Notes: generated by a model from the letters alone, not told the origin. Positions 8,331-17,700 are shown, counted from the first letter of the stretch. The stretch: 64,000 nt of DNA from Pseudoalteromonas luteoviolacea B = ATCC 29581 (GCA_000333235.1 CAPN01000016.1:124001-188000), one strand, 5' to 3'. Numbers and translations are program-made.

Positions 8331-9428
8331 CTAAATCACTATTAATTGTCCGCTTATTGCACCCGCTTCTTTTAAGGCCTCTAATATCGCCATTAAATCG
8401 CCAGGAGCCGCCCCGACTTCGTTTATCGCTCGAACTAGATCATCTAAGCTGATACCGGGATTAAACACAAAGGCTCTTGAGTCATCTTGGTTAACATCAA
8501 TAATACTTTGACGTGTCACTGTTGTCTCACCTTCAGACAGCGCTAGCGGTTGCGATACATTTTGCTCCTCGGCAATCGTGACGGTAAGACCGCCATGCGT
8601 AATCGCCGCTGGCTGCAATTTCACATCTTTTCCTATTACGATTGTGCCAGTGCGCGAGTTTACGATGATTTTTGCCGACGTATCTGCTGGTTTAAATTCT
8701 AAATTTTCGAGTGTTGAAAGATACGCAACTCGCTGCGCAGGATCTCTTGGTGCAATAACTCGTACTGAGGCTGCATCAAGTGCTTGAGCACTATCAGGGC
8801 CAACTAATTCGTTAATGGTTTCAGAAAGACGGCGTGCTGTTGTAAAGTCAGGTCTATGTAGGTTAAACGTGATATAATCACCTTGCGTAAATGGGCTTTT
8901 CACCGCTCTTTCAACAATACCACCGTTGGCAATGCGTCCTACTGTTGGGGTATTTACGATCACTCGGCTCCCATCTTGACCTTCAGCACCAAGGCCACCT
9001 ACGACTAAACTGCCTTGGGCAATGGCATAGACATTGCCATCTAAACCTTTCAAAAAGGTTTGTAACAACGTACCACCGCGCAAGCTACCTGCACTACCAA
9101 TCGAAGATACTGTTACATCGATCGTTTGCCCTGGTTTTACGAATGGCGGCAAATCGGCATGCACCGCAACGGCTGCCACATTTTTGATCTTTGGTTTTAA
9201 ATTGTCTGGCAAAGTAATGCCAAAGCCATTTAGCATTGCCCTAAAACTTTGCTCTGTATATCTGCTTGATTCACCTGTTCCCGGCAACCCCACAACCAAT
9301 CCGTAGCCAACGAGTTGGTTGGATCGTACGCCTTCAACCATACTGACATCTTTCACTCGAGCAGCATGACTGCTCAATGTCACTAGTGCCAGAAAAATGA
9401 CACTCATTACGCCGATAAAACGTTTCAT
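8331..9428 (-). CDS. flgI: Flagellar P-ring protein FlgI
   Basis: Periplasmic subunit of the P-ring, the bushing in the peptidoglycan layer, assembled with help from FlgA. The 365-aa length is typical. A signal peptide (about 1-22, ending SSHA) precedes [20 protein letters not shown], the conserved mature start. The body includes [17 protein letters not shown] and the C-terminal [19 protein letters not shown]. It is the last gene of the flgFGHI block, 9 bases after flgH, and is followed by a strong terminator. Confidence 0.97.
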   Translation of the reverse strand: MKRFIGVMSVIFLALVTLSSHAARVKDVSMVEGVRSNQLVGYGLVVGLPGTGESSRYTEQSFRAMLNGFGITLPDNLKPKIKNVAAVAVHADLPPFVKPGQTIDVTVSSIGSAGSLRGGTLLQTFLKGLDGNVYAIAQGSLVVGGLGAEGQDGSRVIVNTPTVGRIANGGIVERAVKSPFTQGDYITFNLHRPDFTTARRLSETINELVGPDSAQALDAASVRVIAPRDPAQRVAYLSTLENLEFKPADTSAKIIVNSRTGTIVIGKDVKLQPAAITHGGLTVTIAEEQNVSQPLALSEGETTVTRQSIIDVNQDDSRAFVFNPGISLDDLVRAINEVGAAPGDLMAILEALKEAGAISGQLIVI

Positions 9429-9437
9429 ACTGCTCTC

Positions 9438-10136
9438 CTAGAATGGCATCAACGTGCTTAAGAAGAATCGAGCTAACCAACCTGCACTTTGGGCTTCTTG
9501 TGTCTCACCTTTTCCTGAGTATTGAATGCGCGCATTGGCAATACGGTTTGATTGAACGGTATTATCTGCTGCAATGTCTTTTGGTCTCACAAGACCTTCA
9601 ACGCGGATGAATTCCTCTCCAGTGTTTAGTGTTAACCACTTTTCACCTCTGATCACCAAATTGCCGTTTGGCAATACACGCATCACGTTTACCGAAATAT
9701 TGCCAAATAAGCTATTTGATTGATTTGCTTGAGCATCCCCTTTAAAGCTATTTGAGGAAGTCATGCCTAATTCAATGCTGTCGCCCCCAAGATTAACGGC
9801 TGCACCGCCAAGACCAATCAAAGGATCTAATTTTGCTGCAGTGTCTTTTTTGGTTTGATTATTCGCAGCCTTTGTTGCTGCCGTGGTTTCACGCAACACG
9901 ATAGTAATAATATCGCCTACCCGAAGCGCTTTACGGTCTGAGTACAAATCATTGGCGTACTCTGAATTAAACAAACTACCCGTAGGCATTATTTGCTCTG
10001 TTTGGTCTTCCGCAAACACCGGAGCATAGTATGGGTCGTCCTGAACCACGGTTTTGTTTTGTGTTGAAACGCAACCTGCTAGCACAATAACCGCTACGCA
10101 GCTCAGAAGATGGTTAACATAGTGTGTTTTCATCAT
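9438..10136 (-). CDS. flgH: Flagellar L-ring lipoprotein FlgH
   Basis: Outer-membrane L-ring subunit. The 232-aa precursor has a lipoprotein signal with lipobox LAGC, so the mature N-terminal cysteine (residue 22) is lipidated. The mature part shows FlgH signatures: SLFNSEYANDLYSDRKALRVGD, IVLRETT, and a C-terminal NGNLVIRGEKWL segment followed by RVEGLVRPKDI. It sits between flgG and flgI with short gaps in the flgFGHI operon. Confidence 0.97.
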   Translation of the reverse strand: MMKTHYVNHLLSCVAVIVLAGCVSTQNKTVVQDDPYYAPVFAEDQTEQIMPTGSLFNSEYANDLYSDRKALRVGDIITIVLRETTAATKAANNQTKKDTAAKLDPLIGLGGAAVNLGGDSIELGMTSSNSFKGDAQANQSNSLFGNISVNVMRVLPNGNLVIRGEKWLTLNTGEEFIRVEGLVRPKDIAADNTVQSNRIANARIQYSGKGETQEAQSAGWLARFFLSTLMPF

Positions 10137-10162
10137 AGACTCCCACTACTTTCGCTTATCAA

Positions 10163-10951
10163 TTAAAGCTGTTGGTTTATGTAGCTAAGCATTTGGTCAA
10201 CCGACGAAATGACTTTTGAGTTCATTTCATAGATCCGTTGTGTTTCAATCAAATTCACTAGCTCTTCTGTTACGTTAACATTAGACGTCTCTAACGCACC
10301 TTGAACGACACTACCTAAGCCTTCAACGCCGGGGTTTCCTTGCACTGGTGCACCACTTACGGCTGTTTCCGTATATAAATTTTGTCCCATCGGCTCTAAA
10401 CCGGAAGGATTAATAAAGTCACTAATAACTAACTGACCAACCACCACGTTCTCGGCTTGGCCTTCAACCCGCACAGACACTTCCCCATCTCGAGAAATAG
10501 TAATAGATTGCGCATCCTCTGGAATGTTCATTTCTGGCTGTAACGGATAACCAGCACCTGTTGTCACGATACGACCGTTTTCATCTGTCGTAAACTGGCC
10601 ATTGCGCGAATACGCAATCGTTCCATTTGGCATCAACACTTCAAAGAAACCAGGACCTTGGATCATCCAATCTAAGGAGTTTTCTGTACTTAACATATTG
10701 CCTTGAGAGAAATTCTTTTGGTTGGCAACCACTTTAGACCCTGCACCTAGCATTAAACCTGATGGAAGCTCTGTTTCTTGGGAAGATCGACCACCTGGTT
10801 GATTGATATTCTGGTAAAGTAAGTCTTCAAAAATCGCGCGGCTCTTTTTGTAACCTACGGTGCTGGCGTTAGCGAGGTTATTCGAAATAACCGCTATGTC
10901 CGTTTGTTGAGCATCAAGGCCCGTTTTGCTTATCCACAATGCTGGGTTCAT
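10163..10951 (-). CDS. flgG: Flagellar distal rod protein FlgG
   Basis: Distal rod subunit, 262 aa, the normal size. N-terminal MNPALWISKTGLDAQQTDIAVISNNLAN-type motif (ANNxANxxTxGYK region, residues about 20-40) and C-terminal LVNLIETQRIYEMNSKVIS coiled region are the axial-protein hallmarks. The SQGNMLSTENSLDWMIQGPGFF segment is the typical junction into the D1 domain. Second gene of flgFGHI. Confidence 0.97.
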   Translation of the reverse strand: MNPALWISKTGLDAQQTDIAVISNNLANASTVGYKKSRAIFEDLLYQNINQPGGRSSQETELPSGLMLGAGSKVVANQKNFSQGNMLSTENSLDWMIQGPGFFEVLMPNGTIAYSRNGQFTTDENGRIVTTGAGYPLQPEMNIPEDAQSITISRDGEVSVRVEGQAENVVVGQLVISDFINPSGLEPMGQNLYTETAVSGAPVQGNPGVEGLGSVVQGALETSNVNVTEELVNLIETQRIYEMNSKVISSVDQMLSYINQQL

Positions 10952-10971
10952 AGTCTTATCCTCTCACTCAA

Positions 10972-11736
10972 TTAAACGATGCGCAGCAATGAGGTGTGAC
11001 GCTCATCGATTTCTTCAGCTGACTTCATCAGTTTAATTTGCATCTCAAACTGTCTTTGGTGGTTAATCATATCCACCATTTCATGGATCGGGTTCACATT
11101 AGACATCTCCAGTGAACCACTAATAATTTTGATTTGTGGCGCAACATCACAAAATCCGCATAAACCATCTTGCATCGCATCTGCTTTAGGTCTAAATAGA
11201 CCATCATTGCCCTTTTCTAGCTGGTTATTGTCTGCAGCAATCACTTTAATGCGATCAACCACCTCTAAAAAATTTGCCGGCGCGCCTTGTGGCCGAATTT
11301 GCACTGCTCCATCTGGACTAATTTCTACTTTATCGATAGGAATAGGCAGGATAATAGGGCCACCTTCGCCTACAACTTGACGGCCGTGACTCGTTATCAA
11401 TGCACCATCGGCTGTAATATTCAACGTACCGACTTTGGTATACGCTTCTTGACCAGAAACGTCTTGAACGGTTAACCAACCTTTATCCGAAATTGCAATG
11501 TCCAGATCTCGACCAGTTTCGACTATTGCCCCTGAATTCATGTTTGTTCCTGGTCGTTCTTGCAGCGCAAATACACGTGACGGTAAACCTTCACCAAAAG
11601 CCTGCATAGAACGTGCCTGAGCAAAGTCAGCTTTAAAGCCTGTTGTATTGGCATTCGCTAAGTTATTGGCTTTCAACGCTAAGCCACGCAGGCTTTGTTT
11701 AGCACCTGACATTGCGACATAGAGCATTCTATCCAT
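10972..11736 (-). CDS. flgF: Flagellar proximal rod protein FlgF
   Basis: Proximal rod subunit. I use the ATG at 11736 (MDRMLYVAMSGAKQSLRG), which has a GAGG Shine-Dalgarno sequence 9 bases upstream; the reading frame is open to a TTG at 11751. The resulting 254 aa is normal. The LKANNLANANTTGFKADF motif near residue 30 and the C-terminal MVDMINHQRQFEMQIKLMK identify the rod family. It is the first gene after a sigma-54-like promoter (11773-11787), which with this start gives a 26-nt leader. Confidence 0.96.
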   Translation of the reverse strand: MDRMLYVAMSGAKQSLRGLALKANNLANANTTGFKADFAQARSMQAFGEGLPSRVFALQERPGTNMNSGAIVETGRDLDIAISDKGWLTVQDVSGQEAYTKVGTLNITADGALITSHGRQVVGEGGPIILPIPIDKVEISPDGAVQIRPQGAPANFLEVVDRIKVIAADNNQLEKGNDGLFRPKADAMQDGLCGFCDVAPQIKIISGSLEMSNVNPIHEMVDMINHQRQFEMQIKLMKSAEEIDERHTSLLRIV

Positions 11737-11772
11737 AACTTGAAACCTCAAAATTAAACTTACTTTAATACA

Positions 11773-11787
11773 GCAAGTTGCGTACCA
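11773..11787 (-). promoter_or_regulatory. Sigma-54 promoter of flgFGHI
   Basis: Minus strand reads TGGTACGCAACTTGC, close to the RpoN consensus TGGCACG-N4-TTGC with exact GG-N10-GC spacing. It lies between the flgE terminator and flgF, so flgFGHI has its own promoter. Predicted start near 11762. Confidence 0.72.
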
Positions 11788-11870
11788 CTATTTTTTGACG
11801 GTGATTTAAACGATTGAAAAGAAGAAATAAATATTAAAGAAGGACGAAGATATAAAGTGTAATGTGGCAG

Positions 11871-11895
11871 AAAAAAGCCGCCCAGAGGGCGGCTT
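11871..11895 (-). terminator. Intrinsic terminator after flgE
   Basis: A 9-bp GC-rich stem, AAGCCGCCC (11875-11883) with GGGCGGCTT (11887-11895), loop of 3, followed on the minus strand by a run of six T. It ends the flgBCDE transcript about 20 bases after flgE. Confidence 0.88.
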
Positions 11896-11911
11896 GCTGG
11901 GTATTTCCGAA

Positions 11912-13267
11912 TTAACGGATTTGTAGAATACTTTGTTGTAGTGTCGAATTCACTTCTAGCGCACGCGAGTTAGCTTGGAAGTTACGTTGAGCACTTATTA
12001 GATCAACCAGTTCATTGGTCAAGTTAACGTTTGATTGTTCAAGCGCCGACGAGTTAACAGAACCTAGCGTTCCTGAACCTGGTTCTCCCGCAATCGGTTC
12101 GCCTGAAGTTAAGCTTTTCTTCCATGCGGTATTACCAACTTGTTGCAAACCTTGAGAGTTCGGGAAACGTACCATCGCAACCTGACCTAAGAATGACGTG
12201 TCACCATTACTGTACGAGGCAACAATTTTACCGTCAGCACCAATATCAAGTCCCGCTAATCGACCCACTGTGGCACCGTCTTGTTCAAGTGCTTTCACTT
12301 CAAATCGACTTGCGTACTGCGTTGGTAATTTATTCGACGTATTTGCCTCATCGCGCCAATTCATCGTAACGCTCGATGGGAAAGTAGCTCCGTTTGTTAA
12401 TAAGGTAGACAAACCTGCTCCTGTACCACCTGGTAATGCTAGCGGGTTAAATGTCGTTCCCGTATTTGCAGCACCATTGGTTTGAAACGGCAAGCCACTT
12501 GAGTCAAATCGAATCGTTTGAACTGGAGCATAAGGTGCGGCTTGAACTACGCCCGCTGCCGTAAATGGCTTTTGATCGAGTGTTGCATAAATTTGCCATT
12601 CATTAGAGTTACCTGTTACCGCGGCGTCCGTTTTAACGAAGAAATACTGCATAACATGTGGTTCACCAAGCGAGTCATAAACGGTTGTTGATGTTGAACT
12701 GTTATATGAAGCACTGACAGTGGGATCAAAGGTTAATGTTGGTGGATCAACGCGTGAATCTAGGTTAAATGACGAATAGACATTCGTTGTGGCACGTGGT
12801 GAACCTGAAGCGTCAGGAATTTGAATCGCACTCGCCGTACTTAAGCTTACAGATGTGTTGTCACCGGTACTTGGGTCGACTGGGAAGCCTTGTAAAAAAT
12901 TACCTTGGGCATCAACAATGAAATTATCTTTGTTAAGCTTGAACGCACCTGCCCGAGTATAAGCATAGTCTTGTGAACCAAACTCTTCGGCCATTGCAAA
13001 ATAACCTTCACCCGTGATAGCCAAATCGAGCGAGTTATTGGTAAATTTAAGTGAACCTTGGTGAAACTGCTGCGCGACGTTCGTTGTTTGCGCACCATCT
13101 CCATTTTTAGTTTTACCTGAGCTAAATACGGATGCCGCGTACACGTCAGCAAATTCTGCACGTGATTCTTTAAAACCTGTCGTGTTTACGTTTGCGATGT
13201 TATTTGCTGTGACATCCAGATCTTTCTGTGCTGCAGATAAGCCTGTTAATGCAATATTGAAACTCAT
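11912..13267 (-). CDS. flgE: Flagellar hook protein FlgE
   Basis: Subunit of the hook, the universal joint of the flagellum. At 451 aa it is somewhat longer than the enteric form (about 400), within the range for marine gammaproteobacteria. N-terminal MSFNIALTGLSAAQKDLD followed by the ANNIANVNTTGFKESRAEF motif; C-terminal ELVDLISAQRNFQANSRALE. The central domain contains the YDSLGEPHVMQYFFVK motif common to FlgE proteins. It follows flgD by 35 bases and is the last gene of flgBCDE. Confidence 0.97.
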   Translation of the reverse strand: MSFNIALTGLSAAQKDLDVTANNIANVNTTGFKESRAEFADVYAASVFSSGKTKNGDGAQTTNVAQQFHQGSLKFTNNSLDLAITGEGYFAMAEEFGSQDYAYTRAGAFKLNKDNFIVDAQGNFLQGFPVDPSTGDNTSVSLSTASAIQIPDASGSPRATTNVYSSFNLDSRVDPPTLTFDPTVSASYNSSTSTTVYDSLGEPHVMQYFFVKTDAAVTGNSNEWQIYATLDQKPFTAAGVVQAAPYAPVQTIRFDSSGLPFQTNGAANTGTTFNPLALPGGTGAGLSTLLTNGATFPSSVTMNWRDEANTSNKLPTQYASRFEVKALEQDGATVGRLAGLDIGADGKIVASYSNGDTSFLGQVAMVRFPNSQGLQQVGNTAWKKSLTSGEPIAGEPGSGTLGSVNSSALEQSNVNLTNELVDLISAQRNFQANSRALEVNSTLQQSILQIR

Positions 13268-13302
13268 ACACTCACCTCTTCATTATTTGCTTTGCAGAAC
13301 AA

Positions 13303-13992
13303 TTAGCCAGATATTTCTGCAATATCAGTTAACTTAACAGCACCAAGACTGGTGTTCACAATGATCCCAGACGATCCATTGATGTTGACACTGTCAATAT
13401 TTTTAAATGTTGCTACGGGTAAGGAGGTAAATTGACCACCCATGTTACCCTCAGCCTTAATTTTGTACTCGCCTGCTGGTAAACGATTCCCTTGCGAATC
13501 TAAGCCATCCCATTCAAAGCGCACTGCACCAGCCGTTTTAGCGCCATAATTAAATTGACGAACTAATTGGCCTGTACCATCAAACACACTCATTGTGAGT
13601 TGCTCAACTGGTTTTTCAACGACAATCGAGCCTTTGCCTACGCCTGAATCGCCTAAATCAATCGTATCCGATTCCATTAGTGCCTTTTTACCAACTAAAG
13701 CAGACGCTTGTAGCGCTGAATTCGATGTCATCGATGCACTCAACGATTCAAACTTTGAGTTTAAGTTTGATATACCTTCTGCCATCGTAAAGGATGTCAT
13801 TTGAGCAATCATTTGGTCATTGTCTGCAGGTTTACTTGGGTCTTGAAAAGACAATTGCTGAGTCAGCAGGGCAAAAAAATCTTCTTGCGTTAATGCATCA
13901 CTTTTCTTGTCTGAGGTTGGCGTTTGTTTGTCTTGCCAACGCATCGAGTCAAGATACGTGCTGCTTGCTGTGTTGTTCACGCTACCAGTCAT
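13303..13992 (-). CDS. flgD: Flagellar hook-capping scaffold FlgD
   Basis: Hook cap that allows FlgE to polymerise. The 229-aa protein has the N-terminal export/capping motif (DFFALLTQQLSFQDPSKPADNDQ in part, about 37-60) followed by MTSFTMAEGI, and a C-terminal FlgD_ig/Tudor-like region with WDGLDSQGNRLPAGEYKIKAEG. It is the third gene of flgBCDE, 10 bases after flgC. Confidence 0.96.
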   Translation of the reverse strand: MTGSVNNTASSTYLDSMRWQDKQTPTSDKKSDALTQEDFFALLTQQLSFQDPSKPADNDQMIAQMTSFTMAEGISNLNSKFESLSASMTSNSALQASALVGKKALMESDTIDLGDSGVGKGSIVVEKPVEQLTMSVFDGTGQLVRQFNYGAKTAGAVRFEWDGLDSQGNRLPAGEYKIKAEGNMGGQFTSLPVATFKNIDSVNINGSSGIIVNTSLGAVKLTDIAEISG

Positions 13993-14002
13993 ACCCTACC
14001 CC

Positions 14003-14437
14003 TTATCTCTGACCTAGTTGTAAAGTCTTCGTAAGCATTTGTTTCGCTGCATCAGCTACTTGCACGTTTGTTTGATATGAACGTGAAGCTGAAATCATGT
14101 TAGCCATTTCTTCAACCACGTTCACATTGGGTTTATAGATATACCCATTTTCATCTGCGCTTGGATGATTTGGGTTATATTCGATTTGTAGAGGTTTATC
14201 ACTTTCTACAATACCAAGTACTTTTACACCTACTGATGAACCCATCACGTTGGGGCGTTGCATGTCCGTCGCTTTGTTCAGTTCAGCCGCAAAAACCGCG
14301 TGACGTGCCCGGTAAACCCCTTCCTGACTTGAACTAATACTATTGGCGTTCGAAATGTTACTTGCGGTGGTGTTAAGGCGAATGTTTTGCGCACTCATGC
14401 CAGACGCGGAAATGTCGAATACGTTATACAGACTCAT
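14003..14437 (-). CDS. flgC: Flagellar proximal rod protein FlgC
   Basis: Proximal rod subunit of 144 aa. N-terminal MSLYNVFDISASGMSAQNIRL and the TTASNISNANS motif, then C-terminal NVVEEMANMISASRSYQTNVQ, are typical of FlgC. It starts 2 bases after flgB and is followed closely by flgD, consistent with one operon. Confidence 0.97.
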   Translation of the reverse strand: MSLYNVFDISASGMSAQNIRLNTTASNISNANSISSSQEGVYRARHAVFAAELNKATDMQRPNVMGSSVGVKVLGIVESDKPLQIEYNPNHPSADENGYIYKPNVNVVEEMANMISASRSYQTNVQVADAAKQMLTKTLQLGQR

Positions 14438-14439
14438 GA

Positions 14440-14850
14440 TTATGCTCCTTGACCACCTAGCGCTTTCTTAAGGCTTGAAAACTTACCGCCTAAGAATTGC
14501 AAACTGGCCTGATACTCTAATGCATTTTGCATATACAAGTTTCGTTCCACTTGTATATCCACAGAGTTGCCATCACCTGTATCCGCTTGATTTGGCGAGC
14601 GATATAGCTCTGTGTTACCAACGAGTTGTGATTGACCATGTAAGTGACGAGCATCCGTACGTTGCAAATGATTGCCGCCTTGCTGGGCTGATTGTGCTTG
14701 TTTCATTGCCGCAGCAAAATCTACGTCTTTCGCTTTGTAACCGGGTGTATCCGCATTAGCAATGTTACTTGCTAACAACTCTGCTCGTTGCGAACGAATT
14801 AGCATTGCGTGAGGATGAACGCCCAGTGCTTTATCGAAACTGATGGCCAT
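14440..14850 (-). CDS. flgB: Flagellar proximal rod protein FlgB
   Basis: Proximal rod subunit of 136 aa, first gene of flgBCDE. It contains the LLASNIANADTPGYKAKDVDF rod motif in part (residues about 26-46) and the ERNLYMQNALEYQASL C-terminal region. The ATG is preceded by GGAG at 8 bases and by a sigma-54-like promoter about 36 bases upstream, giving a 26-nt leader. Confidence 0.97.
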   Translation of the reverse strand: MAISFDKALGVHPHAMLIRSQRAELLASNIANADTPGYKAKDVDFAAAMKQAQSAQQGGNHLQRTDARHLHGQSQLVGNTELYRSPNQADTGDGNSVDIQVERNLYMQNALEYQASLQFLGGKFSSLKKALGGQGA

Positions 14851-14886
14851 GTCACAACTCCAAAAATTTGACTCGCTAAATATAAA

Positions 14887-14901
14887 GCAAGTACTAGGCC
14901 A
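14887..14901 (-). promoter_or_regulatory. Sigma-54 promoter of flgBCDE
   Basis: Minus strand reads TGGCCTAGTACTTGC followed by TTT, with GG-N10-GC spacing and the same TTGGCCTA upstream half as the flgJ and flagellin 2 elements. It lies just downstream of the cheR terminator, so flgB is transcribed separately from cheVR. Confidence 0.75.
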
Positions 14902-14952
14902 AAGTTTTTATTGTCACTCAAATTAGGAAGGTTCTAAGGTGTGAGAAGAAAC

Positions 14953-14977
14953 AAAAAAGGAGGCTAAATGCCCCCTT
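14953..14977 (-). terminator. Intrinsic terminator after cheR
   Basis: On the minus strand AAGGGGGC pairs with GCCTCCTT (one G-U pair) around a 5-base loop, followed by six T. Located 20 bases after the cheR stop. Confidence 0.75.
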
Positions 14978-14996
14978 GATCGTCTATGTAAATTTG

Positions 14997-15830
14997 CTAT
15001 GTTTTTTTCTGATAGATAATTCCAGGGTTACAACGAAGCATCTCAAATTCATTGCTAAGTCCTGCCATCGATTCAGATGCGCCTAAAAATAAATACCCTT
15101 TTGGGTTTAGGGACTGCGCGAACTGTGCAATGATTTTTGATTTCACTTCAGGTGAGAAGTAAATCAACACATTACGACAGAAAATCACATCAAATTTACC
15201 TAATAGTGCATACGAATCCAAAAGGTTAAGGTGACGAAAGCTCACCATCTTGCGGATCGGTTCAACCACTTTCGCCATGCCATTACCACTATCCGTGAAA
15301 AATTTTTGGCGTCTTTCGACAGAAAGTCCTCGAGCAAGGGCTAAAGAATCGTATTCTGCGTTTTTACACATATCGAGCATCGTATTGGATATATCAGTAC
15401 CGGTGATCTGAACGCCCATTTTAAGCCCACCTAGCTGCTTACTCTGATGCTCGCTAGCAGACATCGCGATAGAATAAGGTTCTTGCCCTGAAGAACTCGC
15501 AGCAGACCAAATTTTTATTGGTCTACGTAAGTCTGAAAACTCAGGAAAAATCTTCGTTTTGAGAAGTTCAAAAGGGTATTGATCTCGAAACCAAAGCGTT
15601 TCGTTCGTCGTCATAGCGTCCACTACCGCAGCTCTTAACTGACGCTCATGCGGACTCAAGGTTTTAGAAACCAGTTGCGACAAAGACGCAACATTAAATC
15701 GCGCCATGAGTGGCGCTAAACGACTTTTAACTAAGTATAGTTTATTATCGCCAAGCACGATCCCGCACTGTTGCTCCAAAAATGTTCGGAACTGATCGTA
15801 TTCACTTTGTTCTAAATGCTTATTTTCCAA
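14997..15830 (-). CDS. cheR: Chemotaxis protein methyltransferase CheR
   Basis: Methylates glutamates of chemoreceptors using S-adenosylmethionine, for adaptation. The 277-aa protein has an N-terminal helical CheR_N domain (about 5-60) and a methyltransferase domain with MTTNETLWFRD, the SAM loop AASSSGQEPYSIAM, TDIS, and FDVIFCRNVLIYF. It is 17 bases downstream of cheV on the same strand; this cheV-cheR pair next to flgA/flgB is common in polar-flagellated gammaproteobacteria. A terminator follows. Confidence 0.97.
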   Translation of the reverse strand: MENKHLEQSEYDQFRTFLEQQCGIVLGDNKLYLVKSRLAPLMARFNVASLSQLVSKTLSPHERQLRAAVVDAMTTNETLWFRDQYPFELLKTKIFPEFSDLRRPIKIWSAASSSGQEPYSIAMSASEHQSKQLGGLKMGVQITGTDISNTMLDMCKNAEYDSLALARGLSVERRQKFFTDSGNGMAKVVEPIRKMVSFRHLNLLDSYALLGKFDVIFCRNVLIYFSPEVKSKIIAQFAQSLNPKGYLFLGASESMAGLSNEFEMLRCNPGIIYQKKT

Positions 15831-15847
15831 AGTCTTACCGCCATCAA

Positions 15848-16780
15848 TTAATCACAATGAACCCATTTTTTAACCGCGGCTGCAAGTTCGTCCGGGTTAA
15901 ATTTAGCAATGAAGTCATCCGCCCCTACTTTTTCAATCATTGCTTGGTTAAAAACACCACTTAGCGATGTATGGAGTATTACATGTAAATTGGCTAATTT
16001 AGGATCTGCTTTTACTTCTGCCGTTAAGGTGTATCCATCCATCTCAGGCATTTCTACGTCAGAGATTAATAACCCTACACGTTCTGTAATATCACTCTGA
16101 CAATCATCTCGCGCGATTTCACGCAATCTATTGAGTGCTTCTCGGCCATTTTTTGCCGTTTCAGTTTGTACGCCTAGTGGTTCAAGTGCTCGTTTTACCT
16201 GATTTCTCGCAACAGCAGAGTCGTCAGCAATAAACACAATGCGTTCCCCAAGATCTTTTTGCATTTCACCATCTGACACAATTTCTTTCGAAACTGACGT
16301 ATCCACCGGGCATATTTCATTGAGAATTTTTTCTACGTCAAGAATCTCGACCAATTCATTTTCAATTTCAGTCACTGCAGTCAAATAAGAATAACGCCCT
16401 GCACCAGATGGCGGTGGCATAATCTTTTCCCAGTTCATATTCACGATACGCTCCACCGCACCGACTAAAAACCCTTGAACAGACCGGTTATATTCCGCAA
16501 TGATAATAAAACATTCTCTAATATTTTCGATAGGCGGCCCACCAACAGCTAAGGACATATCAATTACAGAAATCGTTTGCCCTCGAATATGCGCAACCCC
16601 TCGCACATAAGGATTACTCTTCGGCATATTGGTCAATGGCGGACATTGCAATACTTCTCTTACTTTAAACACGTTTATACCGAAACGTTGGCGGCCTCGG
16701 AGCCGAAACAGTAACAACTCTAGACGATTTTGGCCCACCAACTGGGTGCGCTGGTTAACAGAGTCTAAAATACCTGCCAT
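15848..16780 (-). CDS. cheV: Chemotaxis coupling protein CheV (CheW-REC)
   Basis: Scaffold that couples receptors to CheA and carries a phosphorylatable receiver domain. The N-terminal CheW-like domain (about 15-165: LLLFRLRGRQRFGINVFKV, VRGVAHIRGQTISVIDM) is joined to a C-terminal receiver (about 180-305) with IADDSAVARNQ at the acidic pocket, ISDVEMPEMDG around the phospho-accepting Asp, and the T and K switch residues in HTSLSG and AKF. First gene of cheVR; divergent from flgA with 143 bases between start codons. Confidence 0.96.
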   Translation of the reverse strand: MAGILDSVNQRTQLVGQNRLELLLFRLRGRQRFGINVFKVREVLQCPPLTNMPKSNPYVRGVAHIRGQTISVIDMSLAVGGPPIENIRECFIIIAEYNRSVQGFLVGAVERIVNMNWEKIMPPPSGAGRYSYLTAVTEIENELVEILDVEKILNEICPVDTSVSKEIVSDGEMQKDLGERIVFIADDSAVARNQVKRALEPLGVQTETAKNGREALNRLREIARDDCQSDITERVGLLISDVEMPEMDGYTLTAEVKADPKLANLHVILHTSLSGVFNQAMIEKVGADDFIAKFNPDELAAAVKKWVHCD

Positions 16781-16923
16781 CTTTTTCTCCTACCTTACCC
16801 GCTACAGCGGAACGGTCTTTGCTACCACACTAATAACTGTATAAAGTTAATGGTTGCTCGCGTCAGACATTTGACGCAAAATCTTTATACCTTGTTTCAC
16901 CCCATAAGCATAGTCGAAACAAT

Positions 16924-17631
16924 ATGAGTGTGTTAAAAAAAAGCCGCTGGTCACAGTTAATTTATTTTTTTGCTAGTTTTTCAATAATGACACAAGGTTA
17001 CGCGAAAACCTATAGTCCAGATATGCTCGAGCAACAAGCTGTGCAATTCATCAACAGTTATGTAGAAAACGAGCCTGATAAACGCATAGAAGTGCGCGCA
17101 CTTCCCCTTGAATTTCGCCAAACCGAAAAAATCTGTAATTCACCCTTAGAATTAAGTACGCCTAGCGAACCCCCTTTCAATCGGCAGGTTACAGTGCAAC
17201 TTAAGTGTTTAGATACATTAAGTTGGACTCAATATGTACATGTAAGAATTGAAGAGTTACATCCAATGGTCGTTGCGTTGTCGCCAATTGCGCGAGGTGC
17301 GGTCATTTCAGCTCAAGATATTCAAGTACAATTTCGGGCAAAATATTTTGTTCGGGCAACGTATTTTGAACAAACTGACGATGTCGTTGGCAGCCGAAGT
17401 AAACGCACAATTTCAGCGGGAATGCCAATCACCTCAAAGCAAATTTGCATGGTTTGTAAGGGAGATAAGGTGACAATTTCAGCAAACCAGAGTAACTTAT
17501 CTATAAGAACCTCAGGCTTGGCTTTAGAAGACGGAAATTTCGGCGAATTAATTCGTGTCGAAAACACGAGCTCCGGCAAGACCTTACGAGCTAGAGTTAG
17601 CGGTGTTGAATCCGTTGAGGTTAATTTATAA
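16924..17631 (+). CDS. flgA: Flagellar P-ring assembly chaperone FlgA
   Basis: Periplasmic chaperone for FlgI and P-ring formation. The 235-aa protein has a signal peptide (about 1-27, ending GYAK) and a C-terminal SAF-type domain (about 115-235) with LSPIARGAVISAQDIQ and GSRSKRTISAGMPITSKQI, plus the ending VENTSSGKTLRARVSG. It is the first of flgA-flgM-flgN, but flgM has its own promoter in the 69-base gap. I found no convincing sigma-28 or sigma-54 element in front of flgA. Confidence 0.94.
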   Translation: MSVLKKSRWSQLIYFFASFSIMTQGYAKTYSPDMLEQQAVQFINSYVENEPDKRIEVRALPLEFRQTEKICNSPLELSTPSEPPFNRQVTVQLKCLDTLSWTQYVHVRIEELHPMVVALSPIARGAVISAQDIQVQFRAKYFVRATYFEQTDDVVGSRSKRTISAGMPITSKQICMVCKGDKVTISANQSNLSIRTSGLALEDGNFGELIRVENTSSGKTLRARVSGVESVEVNL

Positions 17632-17640
17632 AAAATTTGC

Positions 17641-17667
17641 TAAAGTTAATTAAAGCAAAGCCGATAT
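17641..17667 (+). promoter_or_regulatory. Sigma-28 (FliA) promoter of flgMN
   Basis: Reads TAAAGTTA, 11 bases, GCCGATAT: nearly the full FliA consensus. The expected start near 17675 leaves a leader of about 25 nt before flgM. This makes the anti-sigma factor subject to the sigma factor it inhibits. Confidence 0.88.
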
Positions 17668-17700
17668 CAGAGTTAAGCTGGGTAATTTGGATTAAACATC

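Noticed and set aside
16781..16923. Sigma-28 or sigma-54 promoters for flgA and cheV
   Set aside because: TAAAG-like strings are present but no -10 or GC partner lies at the needed spacing.
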